A stretch of 12,225 nt of DNA from an uncultured Clostridia bacterium (GCA_947588775.1 CANPZQ010000051.1:1-12225); one strand, 5' to 3'; shown: positions 1-8,159, counted from the stretch's first letter. Program-made: numbers and translations. The notes: generated by a model from the letters alone, not told the origin.

Positions 1-28
1 TTGACTTTCTCGCAAAAATGACTATAAT
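1..28 (+). promoter_or_regulatory. Sigma-A type promoter of the carbohydrate-binding protein gene
   Basis: TTGACT at 1-6 and a perfect TATAAT at 23-28 are separated by 16 bases. Transcription would start near 35, giving a leader of about 29 bases that carries an AGGAG site at 51-55, eight bases before the ATG at 64. Any upstream operator is outside the window. Confidence 0.75.
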
Positions 29-63
29 AAAAATTGAAAATCCCAAAAAAAGGAGCGGTTTTT

Positions 64-2043
64 ATGAGTGCTTACGCAAAGAAAAGAAAGGTCAGGGCGG
101 GGGCGGTGATTCTCATCGCGGTTCTCGTGATAATTCTGGCGGTCATCTTTATTTTCGCATTCGGCGGGAGCGGCGGGACGGTCGGGAAAATCCGCGACGA
201 TATTCTCGGCGACGGCGGCTCTTCTAACGGCAGCGCGCTCGGTATGATTGACGAATCCGAGCTTCCCGACGCTACGCAGGCGGTTCAGACTACCGATGAA
301 ACCGGCGACACTCAAATCGTCTTTTCGGACGGCGGGATTACCGTTATGGGCAGCGGCGCGATTGCCGACGGAAACTATGTGAAAATCGTGCGCGGCGGAA
401 TTTATTCTCTTTCGGGAAGCTCGCAAAACGCCCGAATCGCCGTTCGCGCGCAGGGTGAGGACGTAGTTTTGATTCTTAACGGGGTGAATATTTCCTGCGC
501 AGACTCCGCGCCTCTTTATGTGAACAAGGCGGCGTCGGTTACGCTTCTTCTCAACGGAAACACCGAAAACGTATTTTCCGACGGAACATCATACGACTAT
601 ACCCTCGAATACGGCGACGCGGTCGGCGAGGAGCCAAACGCATGTATCCACTCAAAGGCAGACCTGAAAATCCGCGGGACAGGCTCTTTAAAGGTAATCG
701 GCAACTATAATTCCGGAATAATCGGCAAGGACACACTCGAAATCATCAATACGACTGTCGAGGTCACCGCGAAAAACAACGGAATCAACGGCAAGGACAG
801 CCTGACTATTCAGAATTCAACGGTCAAGGTCGACGCGGGCGGCGACGCTCTTCGCTCAACTCAGGACAACGACCCTTCGCTCGGCTGGGGGAAGTTTGTG
901 AACTCGAATATCTATCTTACGGCGCGGGCCGGCGACGCGGTACAGGTTGAAACGGGGCTCGATATTTCGGGCTGCTCGATGAGCGTCAAAGCCGGGGACA
1001 ACGGCCATGAAACAGCCGCTTCGGAGGAATCCTTAAAGGGCCTCAAGTGCAATCAGGGCGGAATAACCGTCGACAGCGGAACCGTTATTATTGATACTTC
1101 CGATGACGCGCTTCACTCCGCTGGCGACGTCAATATAAACGGCGGGACCATCTCGATTGCGACGGGCGACGACGCCGTTCATTCCGACGCAAACATCTAT
1201 ATTAAAGGCGGAAAAACCGAGATACCCGTTTCCCACGAGGGACTTGAGGGCGTTTTAATCGAGATTTCCGGCGGCGAGGTATACATCAACGCCGACGACG
1301 ACGGAATCAACGCCGCAGGCGGCAACGACAACTCCTCGGCGGACTTCCGCGGCGGAATGGGAATGCAGGAAAGCGACGGCTCCTATCTCGGAATCACCGG
1401 CGGGTTTGTTTATATCAACTCTGTCGGCGACGGCATCGATTCAAACGGCGACATCTACATGTCGGGCGGAACGCTTATAATAAGCGGCCCCGAGCGTGAC
1501 GCTGACGGCGCAATCGACTATGCCGGGGACTTCCATACCGACGGCGGGCTGCTGTTTGCCGCAGGCGCGGCCGGAATGGCGCAGGCTCCCGACAACATGA
1601 CCGTAAACACCCTCAGCGTTACCTTCGACAACGTCCTCGACGCGGGAACGGTAATTTCAATATCCGGCGGCGGCAAGGAATTTGTCTTTAAGATCGACAA
1701 GCGCGTCGGAAACATCGTTTTCAGCTCCCCCGAGCTTGAAACCGGCGTTGAATACGCCGTTTCTTACGGCGGAAAGTATTCCGGCGAGTTTGAATACTGC
1801 GTCGGCTCCGGCGGGAAATACTCCGGCGGAACCGAGGTCGCGACGGTCGCCGTTACCGAGGGGCTTAACTCCTACGGACGCGTCGGAATCGGCGGCTCGA
1901 TGGGCGGTCGAGGCTTCGGCGAAGGCGGAAAATTCGGCGGAATGGGCGGCGAGGGCCACCAGAACCCCTTCGGCGGACAGCCCGGGAACATGCCCGTCCC
2001 GCCCGACGGCGGCAACCCGCCTCAAATGCCTGTTCAGAGCTGA
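64..2043 (+). CDS. Membrane-anchored carbohydrate-binding beta-helix protein (Cthe_2159 family)
   Basis: A 659-residue protein, probably displayed outside the cell, that resembles the Cthe_2159 carbohydrate-binding family (Pfam PF14262). Members form a right-handed beta-helix and bind acidic plant polysaccharides with calcium. The start is the ATG at 64 because AGGAG lies eight bases upstream; the in-frame ATG at 34 has no such site. Residues 1-12 are basic (KKRKVRAG), and about 13-33 form one hydrophobic segment with no lipobox, so it is probably an uncleaved membrane anchor. From about residue 90 to 490 there are repeated turns of the type DDALHSAGDVNINGG, DDAVHSDANIYIKGG and GDGIDSNGDIYMSGG, with acidic clusters suited to calcium. 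Residues 609-659 are a Gly/Pro/Met-rich tail of GGMGG and PPDGGNPP type. No LPXTG motif or dockerin is visible. It is transcribed alone. The family call is by recognition; the ligand is inferred. Confidence 0.85.
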   Translation: MSAYAKKRKVRAGAVILIAVLVIILAVIFIFAFGGSGGTVGKIRDDILGDGGSSNGSALGMIDESELPDATQAVQTTDETGDTQIVFSDGGITVMGSGAIADGNYVKIVRGGIYSLSGSSQNARIAVRAQGEDVVLILNGVNISCADSAPLYVNKAASVTLLLNGNTENVFSDGTSYDYTLEYGDAVGEEPNACIHSKADLKIRGTGSLKVIGNYNSGIIGKDTLEIINTTVEVTAKNNGINGKDSLTIQNSTVKVDAGGDALRSTQDNDPSLGWGKFVNSNIYLTARAGDAVQVETGLDISGCSMSVKAGDNGHETAASEESLKGLKCNQGGITVDSGTVIIDTSDDALHSAGDVNINGGTISIATGDDAVHSDANIYIKGGKTEIPVSHEGLEGVLIEISGGEVYINADDDGINAAGGNDNSSADFRGGMGMQESDGSYLGITGGFVYINSVGDGIDSNGDIYMSGGTLIISGPERDADGAIDYAGDFHTDGGLLFAAGAAGMAQAPDNMTVNTLSVTFDNVLDAGTVISISGGGKEFVFKIDKRVGNIVFSSPELETGVEYAVSYGGKYSGEFEYCVGSGGKYSGGTEVATVAVTEGLNSYGRVGIGGSMGGRGFGEGGKFGGMGGEGHQNPFGGQPGNMPVPPDGGNPPQMPVQS

Positions 2044-2049
2044 GAAAAA

Positions 2050-2085
2050 CGCCCTGCGGAAGGAATTTTCGCAGGGCGGCGTTTT
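2050..2085 (+). terminator. Hairpin terminator after the carbohydrate-binding protein gene
   Basis: CGCCCTGCG (2050-2058) pairs perfectly with CGCAGGGCG (2070-2078). The stem can grow inward by a G-U and two A-U pairs, leaving a five-base loop. It starts six bases after the stop codon and is followed by GCGTTTTA, a short T run. Confidence 0.7.
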
Positions 2086-2151
2086 AGAGGATAGAGCGTC
2101 AGAGAGTTAGAAGATAGAAATCGGGCTCGGCAAAAATTTGAAGCCGGCTGC

Positions 2152-2297
2152 TGAGGCCTGAGCCTCACCCATCCCCGCTCCGCCTGCGGCTCCGGGGGAC
2201 GGGATTCGGCTCAGGCGGCGCGGCGGGGAAAGCTGGCTTCGTTGGTCCCACCCGCCCGCCCCCGCACTTTTCCACTATTCCCCGCTTCCCCCGCCGC
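2152..2297. repeat. GC-rich island A: nested inverted repeats around a G-quadruplex motif
   Basis: Three inverted repeats are visible. TGAGGC (2152-2157) pairs with GCCTCA (2162-2167). GCCTGAGCC (2156-2164) pairs with GGCTCAGGC (2208-2216). GCGGCGGGGAAAGC (2220-2233) pairs with GCTTCCCCCGCCGC (2284-2297) with one mismatch across a 50-base spacer. The spacer holds CCCACCCGCCCGCCCCC (2247-2263), so the minus strand carries four G runs joined by single-base loops, a textbook stable G-quadruplex motif. The layout resembles island B at 8929-9011. Whether it is a dispersed repeat family cannot be decided from one window. Confidence 0.55.
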
Positions 2298-2356
2298 ACC
2301 CTTACGCCCAACCCAGGCGCGGCCCACCCAAACTTAAAGACCGCATCCATAATATC

Positions 2357-2394
2357 AAAGTCTGCTTGCTTAATTTTAAAGCCAAGCAGACTTT
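2357..2394. terminator. Bidirectional hairpin between convergent genes
   Basis: AAAGTCTGCTTG (2357-2368) and CAAGCAGACTTT (2383-2394) form a perfect 12-base-pair stem with a 14-base loop. On the plus strand it runs into TTTTCGTTT; on the minus strand into CTTTGATATT. It lies about 160 bases past the end of the permease gene, so it is the likely terminator of the ABC operon and a backstop for transcription from the left. Confidence 0.6.
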
Positions 2395-2554
2395 TCGTTT
2401 GATCAATTTCTAAATTCCACGGATTTTTTATGACCGGTGCACAAACATTCAGCTAATTTATCAGTTTATACAGTAAGAATTGCACTTGCAGCTGCTTTGT
2501 AAAATGTCAGCAATTTTGATACGGATTGCAAACCATTGTTTTGCCGGGAATGTT

Positions 2555-4870
2555 TCAACTTTTCATCCACTTTTTGACAGCCAAGATCCCGGCCGTCATC
2601 GCCAATAATGTCCAGACTATCCACCACATGCACCCTATTATCTCACCGCCGCCCATGTTCCAAAGGACTTCTGCCGAAGAAATCGGGACGAGCGGTGAAA
2701 TGTACTTTAACGTTTCTGCGCCGAAAAGCGTCAGAAGAGCAGACACGCATATGGCGCAAAAATTCAGGATATACGATTTCAACATCGTCCGCGACAGTCG
2801 GCTGAGAGTGAGGATTGTCACCGACCCCGCCGCGAGCATCACAAGCCGCAGGGCGTATAGTATCGTGAGGTACTGCCCAAGCGTGATTTTCAGCGGAAAA
2901 TCCGCAAGCGCAGGTAGGTTTTGGACAGCTGAAGGCAGCGTTTTTGTGCCAAAGTTGTCAATGAAATTGATAAATTCTCTGACATAAACTGCCGCCCAGA
3001 TAAGAACCGACATCGCTCCGCAGACTGCGATTTTTCTTGAAATCACAGTGCCCCGCCCACGTTTTTGCGAGCGCAGAAGCGAACCCACTCCCGACTGGTT
3101 TTCATACGCAAACACGCCGGCGCAGCAGAGCACCAAAAGCGCGATGACGACCGTCGCGTTTGTTCGCTGACGGTTGAGGCTCGACGGTCCATAGAAAGAA
3201 TCGTAATTCTTCTGATTGACAAGCCACGGCTCAAAATTTCCTTTTTTCGCGGCAGCTTTTGCAAGCTCGACGTCATTTTTCAGCCGCGTAAGCGCGTTAA
3301 TTATCACCGCACTGTCGCTGTTTTGGGGAATATTTTCTGCGGCTCTTTCAAAATACAAATCTGTGTTTTCATCAATTTTACCCTCCAAGTCGGAGAGATA
3401 CATTCTGTAGTATGAGTCGGGTTCATAACCTCCGGAGCTGTAGTTCAAAGAACCTGTCAGAACAAAAACCGCGACAAGTATCACTGCCCCGAATTCGTAA
3501 ACGAGAGATTTATATATTTCCCAGCCGCCTGCCGAGAGATGAACGCGGAATACGTCTAATAGGCGATTTTTAAAGTCGGACAGTTTTGAAAGATAGTCCT
3601 TGTTTCCCTCCGGGTAACGCTTTGACTGTATCAGAAGCACCCATAAAATCAGTCCAAAAATCAGGACAGGGGACACGCTGAAGATTAACTTTCGTATGTC
3701 GGCAGGAATTCCAAAAAGATTGATGTTGAGATAATTCGTGTATAAATCGGCAGTGTGGATATATGAGAATATGTTAAAATATTTTAAAATATTCAGGAAA
3801 CTTTGGACCGGCAGAAGCTCGTATAAAAGATATTCCGCGATGAGGAAGAAGCCGAGGACAGAAACGGAAAACTGCGGGTTTGAGAGTGCCCCAAGAACGC
3901 ACCAAAGCAACAGCCCGACTGCGAACCCCGAGAAAATTTTCAGGGTGAAAAAACGGATAAGCCATTGAAAAACCGTAATCCGGAGTGTGCAGGTCTTAAA
4001 GCTGGTTAGCGATTGAATCGGGCGGTTCAAGTCGAACATTCCACCGTTTATCGTCATTGAAACAGTTAGTGGTATTAAATACATTATCACTGTCGCTTCA
4101 ACAGATGCGGCAAAAAGAATGCCTAAACGGTGCAGTCCAAGGCGCAGTCTGCCGTTTTTGCAGACGCGCACCACGCTCCACAGCCCCGCCTTGCGCTCGT
4201 CGAGAAATACAAGCACAATAACCGTTAATATTCCTAAGAAAAAATAGTCTGAAATCCCGAATTCAAGCCACTTTTCTATGCCGAAATTGTTGCCGAAAAT
4301 GGGGGTGACGCCGTTCAGATTTTCAAAATCCTCGGCCGTCTTTTTCAAGTTTCTTGCAGCAAATCCGCCGCTTTTTCCAAACACCGCGACCTGCGACTGT
4401 GTTTTCACCTGCTCGGAAACGCCGGAAAGATAGGCGGGATATTCGAGCAAATAGTCCGCTTCTTCGGACAGTTCGTTAAGCCTGCGCATATACGCACCGT
4501 ATGCGTTGTTAAATTCATTGATATTTTTCGACAGCGAAACGAGATAGGGGATGTCGCTCATCGTGCCATATGCCGCATCATCGCTTTCAAACACCTGCAT
4601 ATTAAATCCGTTTATATAATTTCCAAAGTCGGCGATTCGATTCTGTTCAGCAGATATTGTTTCTTTAACCTCTTTGAGCGGCATCTCAGACAACTTTTCA
4701 CACAGCACCCGAGAGTACTTCGCCGCCTCAAGCATATGCCTAATCGAACTAAATGAAATTCCGTCGGAAAGCGATGTCAGGAATATCAAAAGGCAAATAA
4801 CAGTTAGTGCTAATAATAAAATTATGCGCGATTTGTCAAGGAAAATTCGTTTCCACTCTCCCATGTTCAT
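2555..4870 (-). CDS. Large duplicated ABC-2-type transporter permease
   Basis: A 771-residue polytopic membrane protein, the channel-forming partner of the ATPase encoded just upstream. It shows about twelve hydrophobic segments in two similar halves. Half one has a membrane segment at about 15-36, a large polar loop at 37-205 rich in charged helices, then a cluster of segments to about 414. Half two repeats this: segment at about 458-476, polar loop 477-570, then segments from 573 to 764. The motif ERKAGLWSVVRVCKNGR at 225-241 matches ENQSGVGSLLRSQKRGR at 590-606, the cytoplasmic E-x3-G signature of ABC-2 exporters. Its ATG overlaps the ATPase stop (ATGA), indicating translational coupling. 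The ATG six bases later (4864) is an alternative start, better spaced from GGGGG. The substrate is unknown; the loops probably face outward and may contact the operon's lipoproteins (inference). Confidence 0.8.
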   Translation of the reverse strand: MNMGEWKRIFLDKSRIILLLALTVICLLIFLTSLSDGISFSSIRHMLEAAKYSRVLCEKLSEMPLKEVKETISAEQNRIADFGNYINGFNMQVFESDDAAYGTMSDIPYLVSLSKNINEFNNAYGAYMRRLNELSEEADYLLEYPAYLSGVSEQVKTQSQVAVFGKSGGFAARNLKKTAEDFENLNGVTPIFGNNFGIEKWLEFGISDYFFLGILTVIVLVFLDERKAGLWSVVRVCKNGRLRLGLHRLGILFAASVEATVIMYLIPLTVSMTINGGMFDLNRPIQSLTSFKTCTLRITVFQWLIRFFTLKIFSGFAVGLLLWCVLGALSNPQFSVSVLGFFLIAEYLLYELLPVQSFLNILKYFNIFSYIHTADLYTNYLNINLFGIPADIRKLIFSVSPVLIFGLILWVLLIQSKRYPEGNKDYLSKLSDFKNRLLDVFRVHLSAGGWEIYKSLVYEFGAVILVAVFVLTGSLNYSSGGYEPDSYYRMYLSDLEGKIDENTDLYFERAAENIPQNSDSAVIINALTRLKNDVELAKAAAKKGNFEPWLVNQKNYDSFYGPSSLNRQRTNATVVIALLVLCCAGVFAYENQSGVGSLLRSQKRGRGTVISRKIAVCGAMSVLIWAAVYVREFINFIDNFGTKTLPSAVQNLPALADFPLKITLGQYLTILYALRLVMLAAGSVTILTLSRLSRTMLKSYILNFCAICVSALLTLFGAETLKYISPLVPISSAEVLWNMGGGEIIGCMWWIVWTLLAMTAGILAVKKWMKS

Positions 4871-5604
4871 GCCCCCAAATAATAAAGATAAACGTCCTCT
4901 AAATCCTTATAATGCGCGCGCGGCACGTAATTTTCGGGCAGTGAATCAATAAGTGCCTGCGGTGTATCAAGCTTTAGCAGACTGCCGCTTTTTAGCAGCA
5001 AAACTTTGTCGGCGATCGACTCAATGTCGCTGACGATATGCGTCGCCAAAAGCACGATTCGGTCCTTTGACAGATCCTTTATAAAGTTTCGTATTCTTAC
5101 CCGCTCCCTTGGGTCAAGGCCGGCCGTCGGCTCATCTAAAATCAGGATTTTCGGGTCGCCTAAAAGTGCCTGTGAGAGCAGCGCGCGCTGCTTCATGCCG
5201 CCGGAAAATCCGCCTGTGGGCTTATGACGAACGTCCCAGAGGTTAGTTAGTTTAAGCACGTCCTCGACCTGACGGTGCAGCTCGGCACCTTTCAGACCCT
5301 TGAGCCGGGCCATATAGCTGACAAAGCTTATCGCCGTCATTTTGTCATAAATTCCCTGCTGCTGGGGCATATAGCCCAGAATCGCCCGAAAATCCGCACC
5401 CATTTTCAGAATCTCCCTGCCGTCAAAGAGGATTTCGCCGCCGTCCCGCCTGATGTTGTCGGTGATTAAGTTCATCAGCGTCGATTTTCCCGCGCCGTTC
5501 GCGCCCAAAATTCCGTAGATACCGGCTTCAAAGGTCACCGAAAAATTGTTTAATGCAGTAAAGCTTCCGTAGCGTTTCGTGAGATTTTTTAGTTCAAGTT
5601 CCAT
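4867..5604 (-). CDS. ABC transporter ATP-binding protein
   Basis: A complete 245-residue nucleotide-binding subunit that powers the permease encoded next. Visible motifs are Walker A GANGAGKST (34-42), Q-loop MPQQQ (79-83), signature FSGGMKQR (133-140), Walker B ILILDEP (153-159), D-loop AGLD (161-164) and the switch histidine in ATHIVSD (H189). The pattern fits the ABC-2 exporter-type family such as multidrug, antibiotic and bacitracin-resistance ATPases rather than importers, and no solute-binding protein of importer type is nearby. The start is the ATG at 5604, with GGAGG eight bases upstream; a longer open frame reaching 5667 only re-reads the end of the lipoprotein gene. It overlaps that gene by 11 bases and the permease by 4, so translation of all three is probably coupled. 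Confidence 0.92.
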   Translation of the reverse strand: MELELKNLTKRYGSFTALNNFSVTFEAGIYGILGANGAGKSTLMNLITDNIRRDGGEILFDGREILKMGADFRAILGYMPQQQGIYDKMTAISFVSYMARLKGLKGAELHRQVEDVLKLTNLWDVRHKPTGGFSGGMKQRALLSQALLGDPKILILDEPTAGLDPRERVRIRNFIKDLSKDRIVLLATHIVSDIESIADKVLLLKSGSLLKLDTPQALIDSLPENYVPRAHYKDLEDVYLYYLGA

Positions 5605-6745
5605 CGCTGCCGCCTCCGCCGTTTGTCCATAGGACCTTGCTTTTGCCGCTTTTTTGTGATACCGCACTCAAAAACTGTACGTCGTGTTCCGCGGACCATA
5701 CTTTGCTCCAGAGGTAAATATTTTCGCCGTCAGAGCCGCAGGGGAATGTAAAAAGCAACTCGCCTTCGGATATTCCGGGCGGCGTGAACCGCGTTTCCAA
5801 AACCGTGTTGCCGGAGTAATCCGTAAGGCAGAGCAGGCAGCTTATGCCTTCCATGTTCCCGCCGATGACAAAGTCGTCCGAGAAGCCGTAGATAAGATAT
5901 GGGTTTTCAAGCGCAAAACACGGTGTGAGCGCGTTTTTGCCTAGGTCAAGCTTGTAAATTTCAGCCGATTCTCCCTTGTCGCCTACGTATATTTCCTCAC
6001 CATCGGACGTGGATTTTATCCATAATTTGGGTGATTCAATTTCCGAAGCACCGTGATACAACGTTTCCGAAGTACCGTCCGCAGGAGAATATCTGTAAAT
6101 TTCGAGATTACTTTCATCGCTTGCCAAAAAATACAGATAATCGCCATAAGGAAAAATTTCAACGTCCAAAAGCTCCGAGCTCTCATATATAGCTCCGCCT
6201 TTGCCGCTGTCAAGAGAATACGAAAAAACCTGCGCGCAGCTCTGCATTATCCCGTCGGAAACCGTGTTGTGTGTCCCACATGCGTAGAAAAATCCGCGGT
6301 GGAACATGCCGCGAAGATTCTCGACGGCGTCCGAAAGCATGTTCGCAAATTCGGTGTCCGAAAGGTCGAGCTCGGTTTTTCTGCCGCTGCCGTCTGGGGC
6401 GGAGCTGAAAACTTTGCAGTCGGAAGCATGGATAATTTTCAGTCCGTACAGCCTGCCGCCGTAGAATCCGAGTTCCACGCCGTCAAAAAACGCGTTGCAG
6501 TCCTCGCCCGAGTGGGAGCACTCCGGCTTGCCGCATAAGATTCCCGAAATTTCGGCGTTTTTGTCGTAGTACCAAATTTTTTGGGATATGTCCGGCACGA
6601 AAAACAGCGTTTCGCCGTCGGAGCTGATTTTTACTGCATTATACTGCTGAAACTCAATGTCGCAGTCATAGCTGACCTCACCGTCCGCTTTCCCGCAGGA
6701 GCAAAGGGACAGAGCGATAATAATTAAAGCAATAAATCTTTTCAT
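5594..6745 (-). CDS. Lipoprotein with C-x4-C-x-H-x4-C cluster, propeller-like (second of two paralogues)
   Basis: A 383-residue predicted lipoprotein. The N-terminus MKRFIALIIIALSLCSC is a type II signal peptide, and C17 is the probable lipidated cysteine. The body has recurrent short strands of the form GETLFFV, KIWYYDK, GGRLYGLK and YLYFLA, the look of a beta-propeller like the DUF5050/TolB-type surface proteins of Clostridia (inference). Near residue 71 lies CGKPECSHSGEDC, with C71, C76, H78 and C83 in the same spacing as in the neighbouring paralogue. Such a cluster could bind a metal or form disulfides. The start at 6745 is favoured by GAGGTGG just upstream and by the signal peptide; its ATG shares one base with the TGA of the gene before it. 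It overlaps the ATPase gene by 11 bases. A role in sensing or presenting the transporter's substrate is plausible but unproven. Confidence 0.8.
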   Translation of the reverse strand: MKRFIALIIIALSLCSCGKADGEVSYDCDIEFQQYNAVKISSDGETLFFVPDISQKIWYYDKNAEISGILCGKPECSHSGEDCNAFFDGVELGFYGGRLYGLKIIHASDCKVFSSAPDGSGRKTELDLSDTEFANMLSDAVENLRGMFHRGFFYACGTHNTVSDGIMQSCAQVFSYSLDSGKGGAIYESSELLDVEIFPYGDYLYFLASDESNLEIYRYSPADGTSETLYHGASEIESPKLWIKSTSDGEEIYVGDKGESAEIYKLDLGKNALTPCFALENPYLIYGFSDDFVIGGNMEGISCLLCLTDYSGNTVLETRFTPPGISEGELLFTFPCGSDGENIYLWSKVWSAEHDVQFLSAVSQKSGKSKVLWTNGGGGSDGT

Positions 6746-8025
6746 CAATGCCACCTCTTTAATAAGCTTGACCGGTTGCTGCACAAAAGCTTCGGCTCGC
6801 CGCCATCAACAGGTACTGCGACGGTCTTGTTCATCTGATAGGTGTACCCTGCGTCCTGATATGTATAACATACATAAATATTTTCCGAATCGCTTCCTGC
6901 TATCCAAACCGACGGATGTCCGCCCTCATCGCCGAAAAATTCGCTTATATCGGTTTCAAAAATAAGCTCACCGGCAAGATTTTTTGCCGCCAAAACCATC
7001 TTTTTGTCTTTAACCGATACCGCGCAGCAAATGTCATCGAAAATGCGGAAATCCCGTATTTCGCCGTCGGTAAAGCCGTATGTGGAGCCGTATTCCGAGA
7101 AATCAAAAAGCTCGGCGCAGGTTTTTTCCGCGATGTCATATCGGCAGATTTTTCTCGTTTCGTTTGACATAAAATACATGTCATTTTCGCTGACGAGTTT
7201 GAACCCGCTCGCCTTGGGAATGTCGCCTTCCGCCGACGAAAAGCTGATTACTTCGGCAAGTTCGCTGCCGGAAAGGTTGTATTTATAGATTCCGACATTT
7301 ATATCCGAATTCGGGTCGGACTGATTTACAGCCTTAACGGATATGATATAAAGTGCCTCGCCTAAAAGCTGTATATCAACATTCGCCGGAAGGCTTATGC
7401 TCAAAATTCCGCTGTTCGCGCCGTCAAGCACCGTCATATCCTCCTCGCCGTTAAGGTCGGCAATGCCGATGTATGCGCCGGCGTCGCCGCCGAAAAATGC
7501 GACGTAATAGAATGCCTTGCCGCCACGGAAAATGACGTCCCATACAGCGGGAACGCCGCCATTTGGCAGAGATTTTATCTCTGCACGAACAGCGGTTTTG
7601 ACGTCCTCGCAGCAGATATGCGCCCCGTCCTTGTTCGCTTCCATCCAATAAAGCTTTCCGTCGCTGTAAGCAAGCTTTGAATTTCCGGAGGTTACATTTG
7701 CGTCACACCCCGGTTCGTCATGCGTACAGCCCTCATTTTTGCATAACGGCGCGCCTGTCCCGCTTGATTTGTCATACTCTATAATCATGCTGTGCGCATA
7801 TGCCTGTGTGACAAAGTAAAGCGAGCCGCCGCCGTCGCAGACAAACCCGCCGCCGTCATAGCCGATAAGATGCGAGGACGTTTTAAGCTCGGATTCGATT
7901 TTCGAGTATTCCGCCGTCAAATCGGACTTCATGGCTTTTTCCGATTCGGAAGAAGGATTTCCCGCAGCCATGCACGATGAAAGAAAAATCGCAGAAGAAA
8001 TAACCGAAAGCAAAATTTTTTTCAT
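6745..8025 (-). CDS. Lipoprotein with C-x4-C-x-H-x4-C cluster, propeller-like (first of two paralogues)
   Basis: A 426-residue predicted lipoprotein and paralogue of the next gene. The signal peptide MKKILLSVISSAIFLSSC ends in a good lipobox (LSSC), with C18 as lipid site. Repeated strand pairs such as GGSLYFV, DGKLYWM and ENDMYFMS suggest a beta-propeller. The motif CKNEGCTHDEPGC places C95, C100, H102 and C107 exactly as in the paralogue. The C-terminal stretch SENIYVCYTYQD aligns with GENIYLWSKVWS in the partner. I chose the ATG at 8025 because GGGGGA lies six bases upstream. The in-frame ATG at 8031 is directly next to that site, but it overlaps the stop of the small upstream gene as ATGA, so it remains possible. 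The gene ends in TGATG with the next gene. Function unknown; the surface location is well supported. Confidence 0.8.
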   Translation of the reverse strand: MKKILLSVISSAIFLSSCMAAGNPSSESEKAMKSDLTAEYSKIESELKTSSHLIGYDGGGFVCDGGGSLYFVTQAYAHSMIIEYDKSSGTGAPLCKNEGCTHDEPGCDANVTSGNSKLAYSDGKLYWMEANKDGAHICCEDVKTAVRAEIKSLPNGGVPAVWDVIFRGGKAFYYVAFFGGDAGAYIGIADLNGEEDMTVLDGANSGILSISLPANVDIQLLGEALYIISVKAVNQSDPNSDINVGIYKYNLSGSELAEVISFSSAEGDIPKASGFKLVSENDMYFMSNETRKICRYDIAEKTCAELFDFSEYGSTYGFTDGEIRDFRIFDDICCAVSVKDKKMVLAAKNLAGELIFETDISEFFGDEGGHPSVWIAGSDSENIYVCYTYQDAGYTYQMNKTVAVPVDGGEPKLLCSNRSSLLKRWH

Positions 8026-8027
8026 TT

Positions 8028-8159
8028 TCATTCCCCCTTTTCCTTGCGTCCCGCGGTTTTTTCGTCCTCTGTCACACGTTCAATTGCCTTTAAAACAAGC
8101 AATTCAAGGTCGTTGGGAACCACGATAATAGACAATGCACTGCGAATTTTTTGTGCCAT
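8028..8159 (-). CDS. Small 43-residue protein at the head of the lipoprotein-ABC unit
   Basis: A 44-codon reading frame starts with ATG at 8159 behind GGAGGTGA with ideal spacing, among the best ribosome binding sites in the window. It ends in TGA overlapping an ATG of the first lipoprotein (ATGA). The product begins MAQKIRSALSIIVVPNDLEL, continues with an amphipathic helix (LLVLKAIERVTEDEK) and ends in a charged tail (AGRKEKGE). It has no signal peptide and no cysteine. I do not recognise the family. Position and coupling suggest either a real small partner of the transporter system or a leader that feeds ribosomes into the lipoprotein gene. It is too short to score strongly on coding bias, so confidence rests on the start signal and the clean overlap. 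Confidence 0.6.
   Translation of the reverse strand: MAQKIRSALSIIVVPNDLELLVLKAIERVTEDEKTAGRKEKGE

Larger units (their letters stand above)
2044..2554. other. Non-coding stretch between convergent genes
   Basis: These 511 bases lie between the stop of the plus-strand carbohydrate-binding protein gene and the stop of the minus-strand permease gene. They hold the terminator at 2050-2085, a GC-rich island at about 2150-2335 (listed separately) and a hairpin at 2357-2394. The AT-rich part from 2400 to 2554 shows no reading frame with a ribosome binding site, and I see nothing else in it. The short open frame on the minus strand at 2165-2350 follows the GC-rich island and has no credible start signal. 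Confidence 0.6.

Noticed and set aside
1090..1490. Tandem DNA repeats in the carbohydrate-binding protein gene
   Set aside because: The repeats are at protein level (beta-helix turns of about 20-25 residues) with diverged codons, not DNA tandem repeats.
2165..2350. A 61-codon minus-strand frame in the GC-rich island
   Set aside because: The composition is Gly/Arg/Pro-rich as expected from random GC-rich DNA, there is no good ribosome binding site, and the inverted repeats and G runs explain the sequence better.
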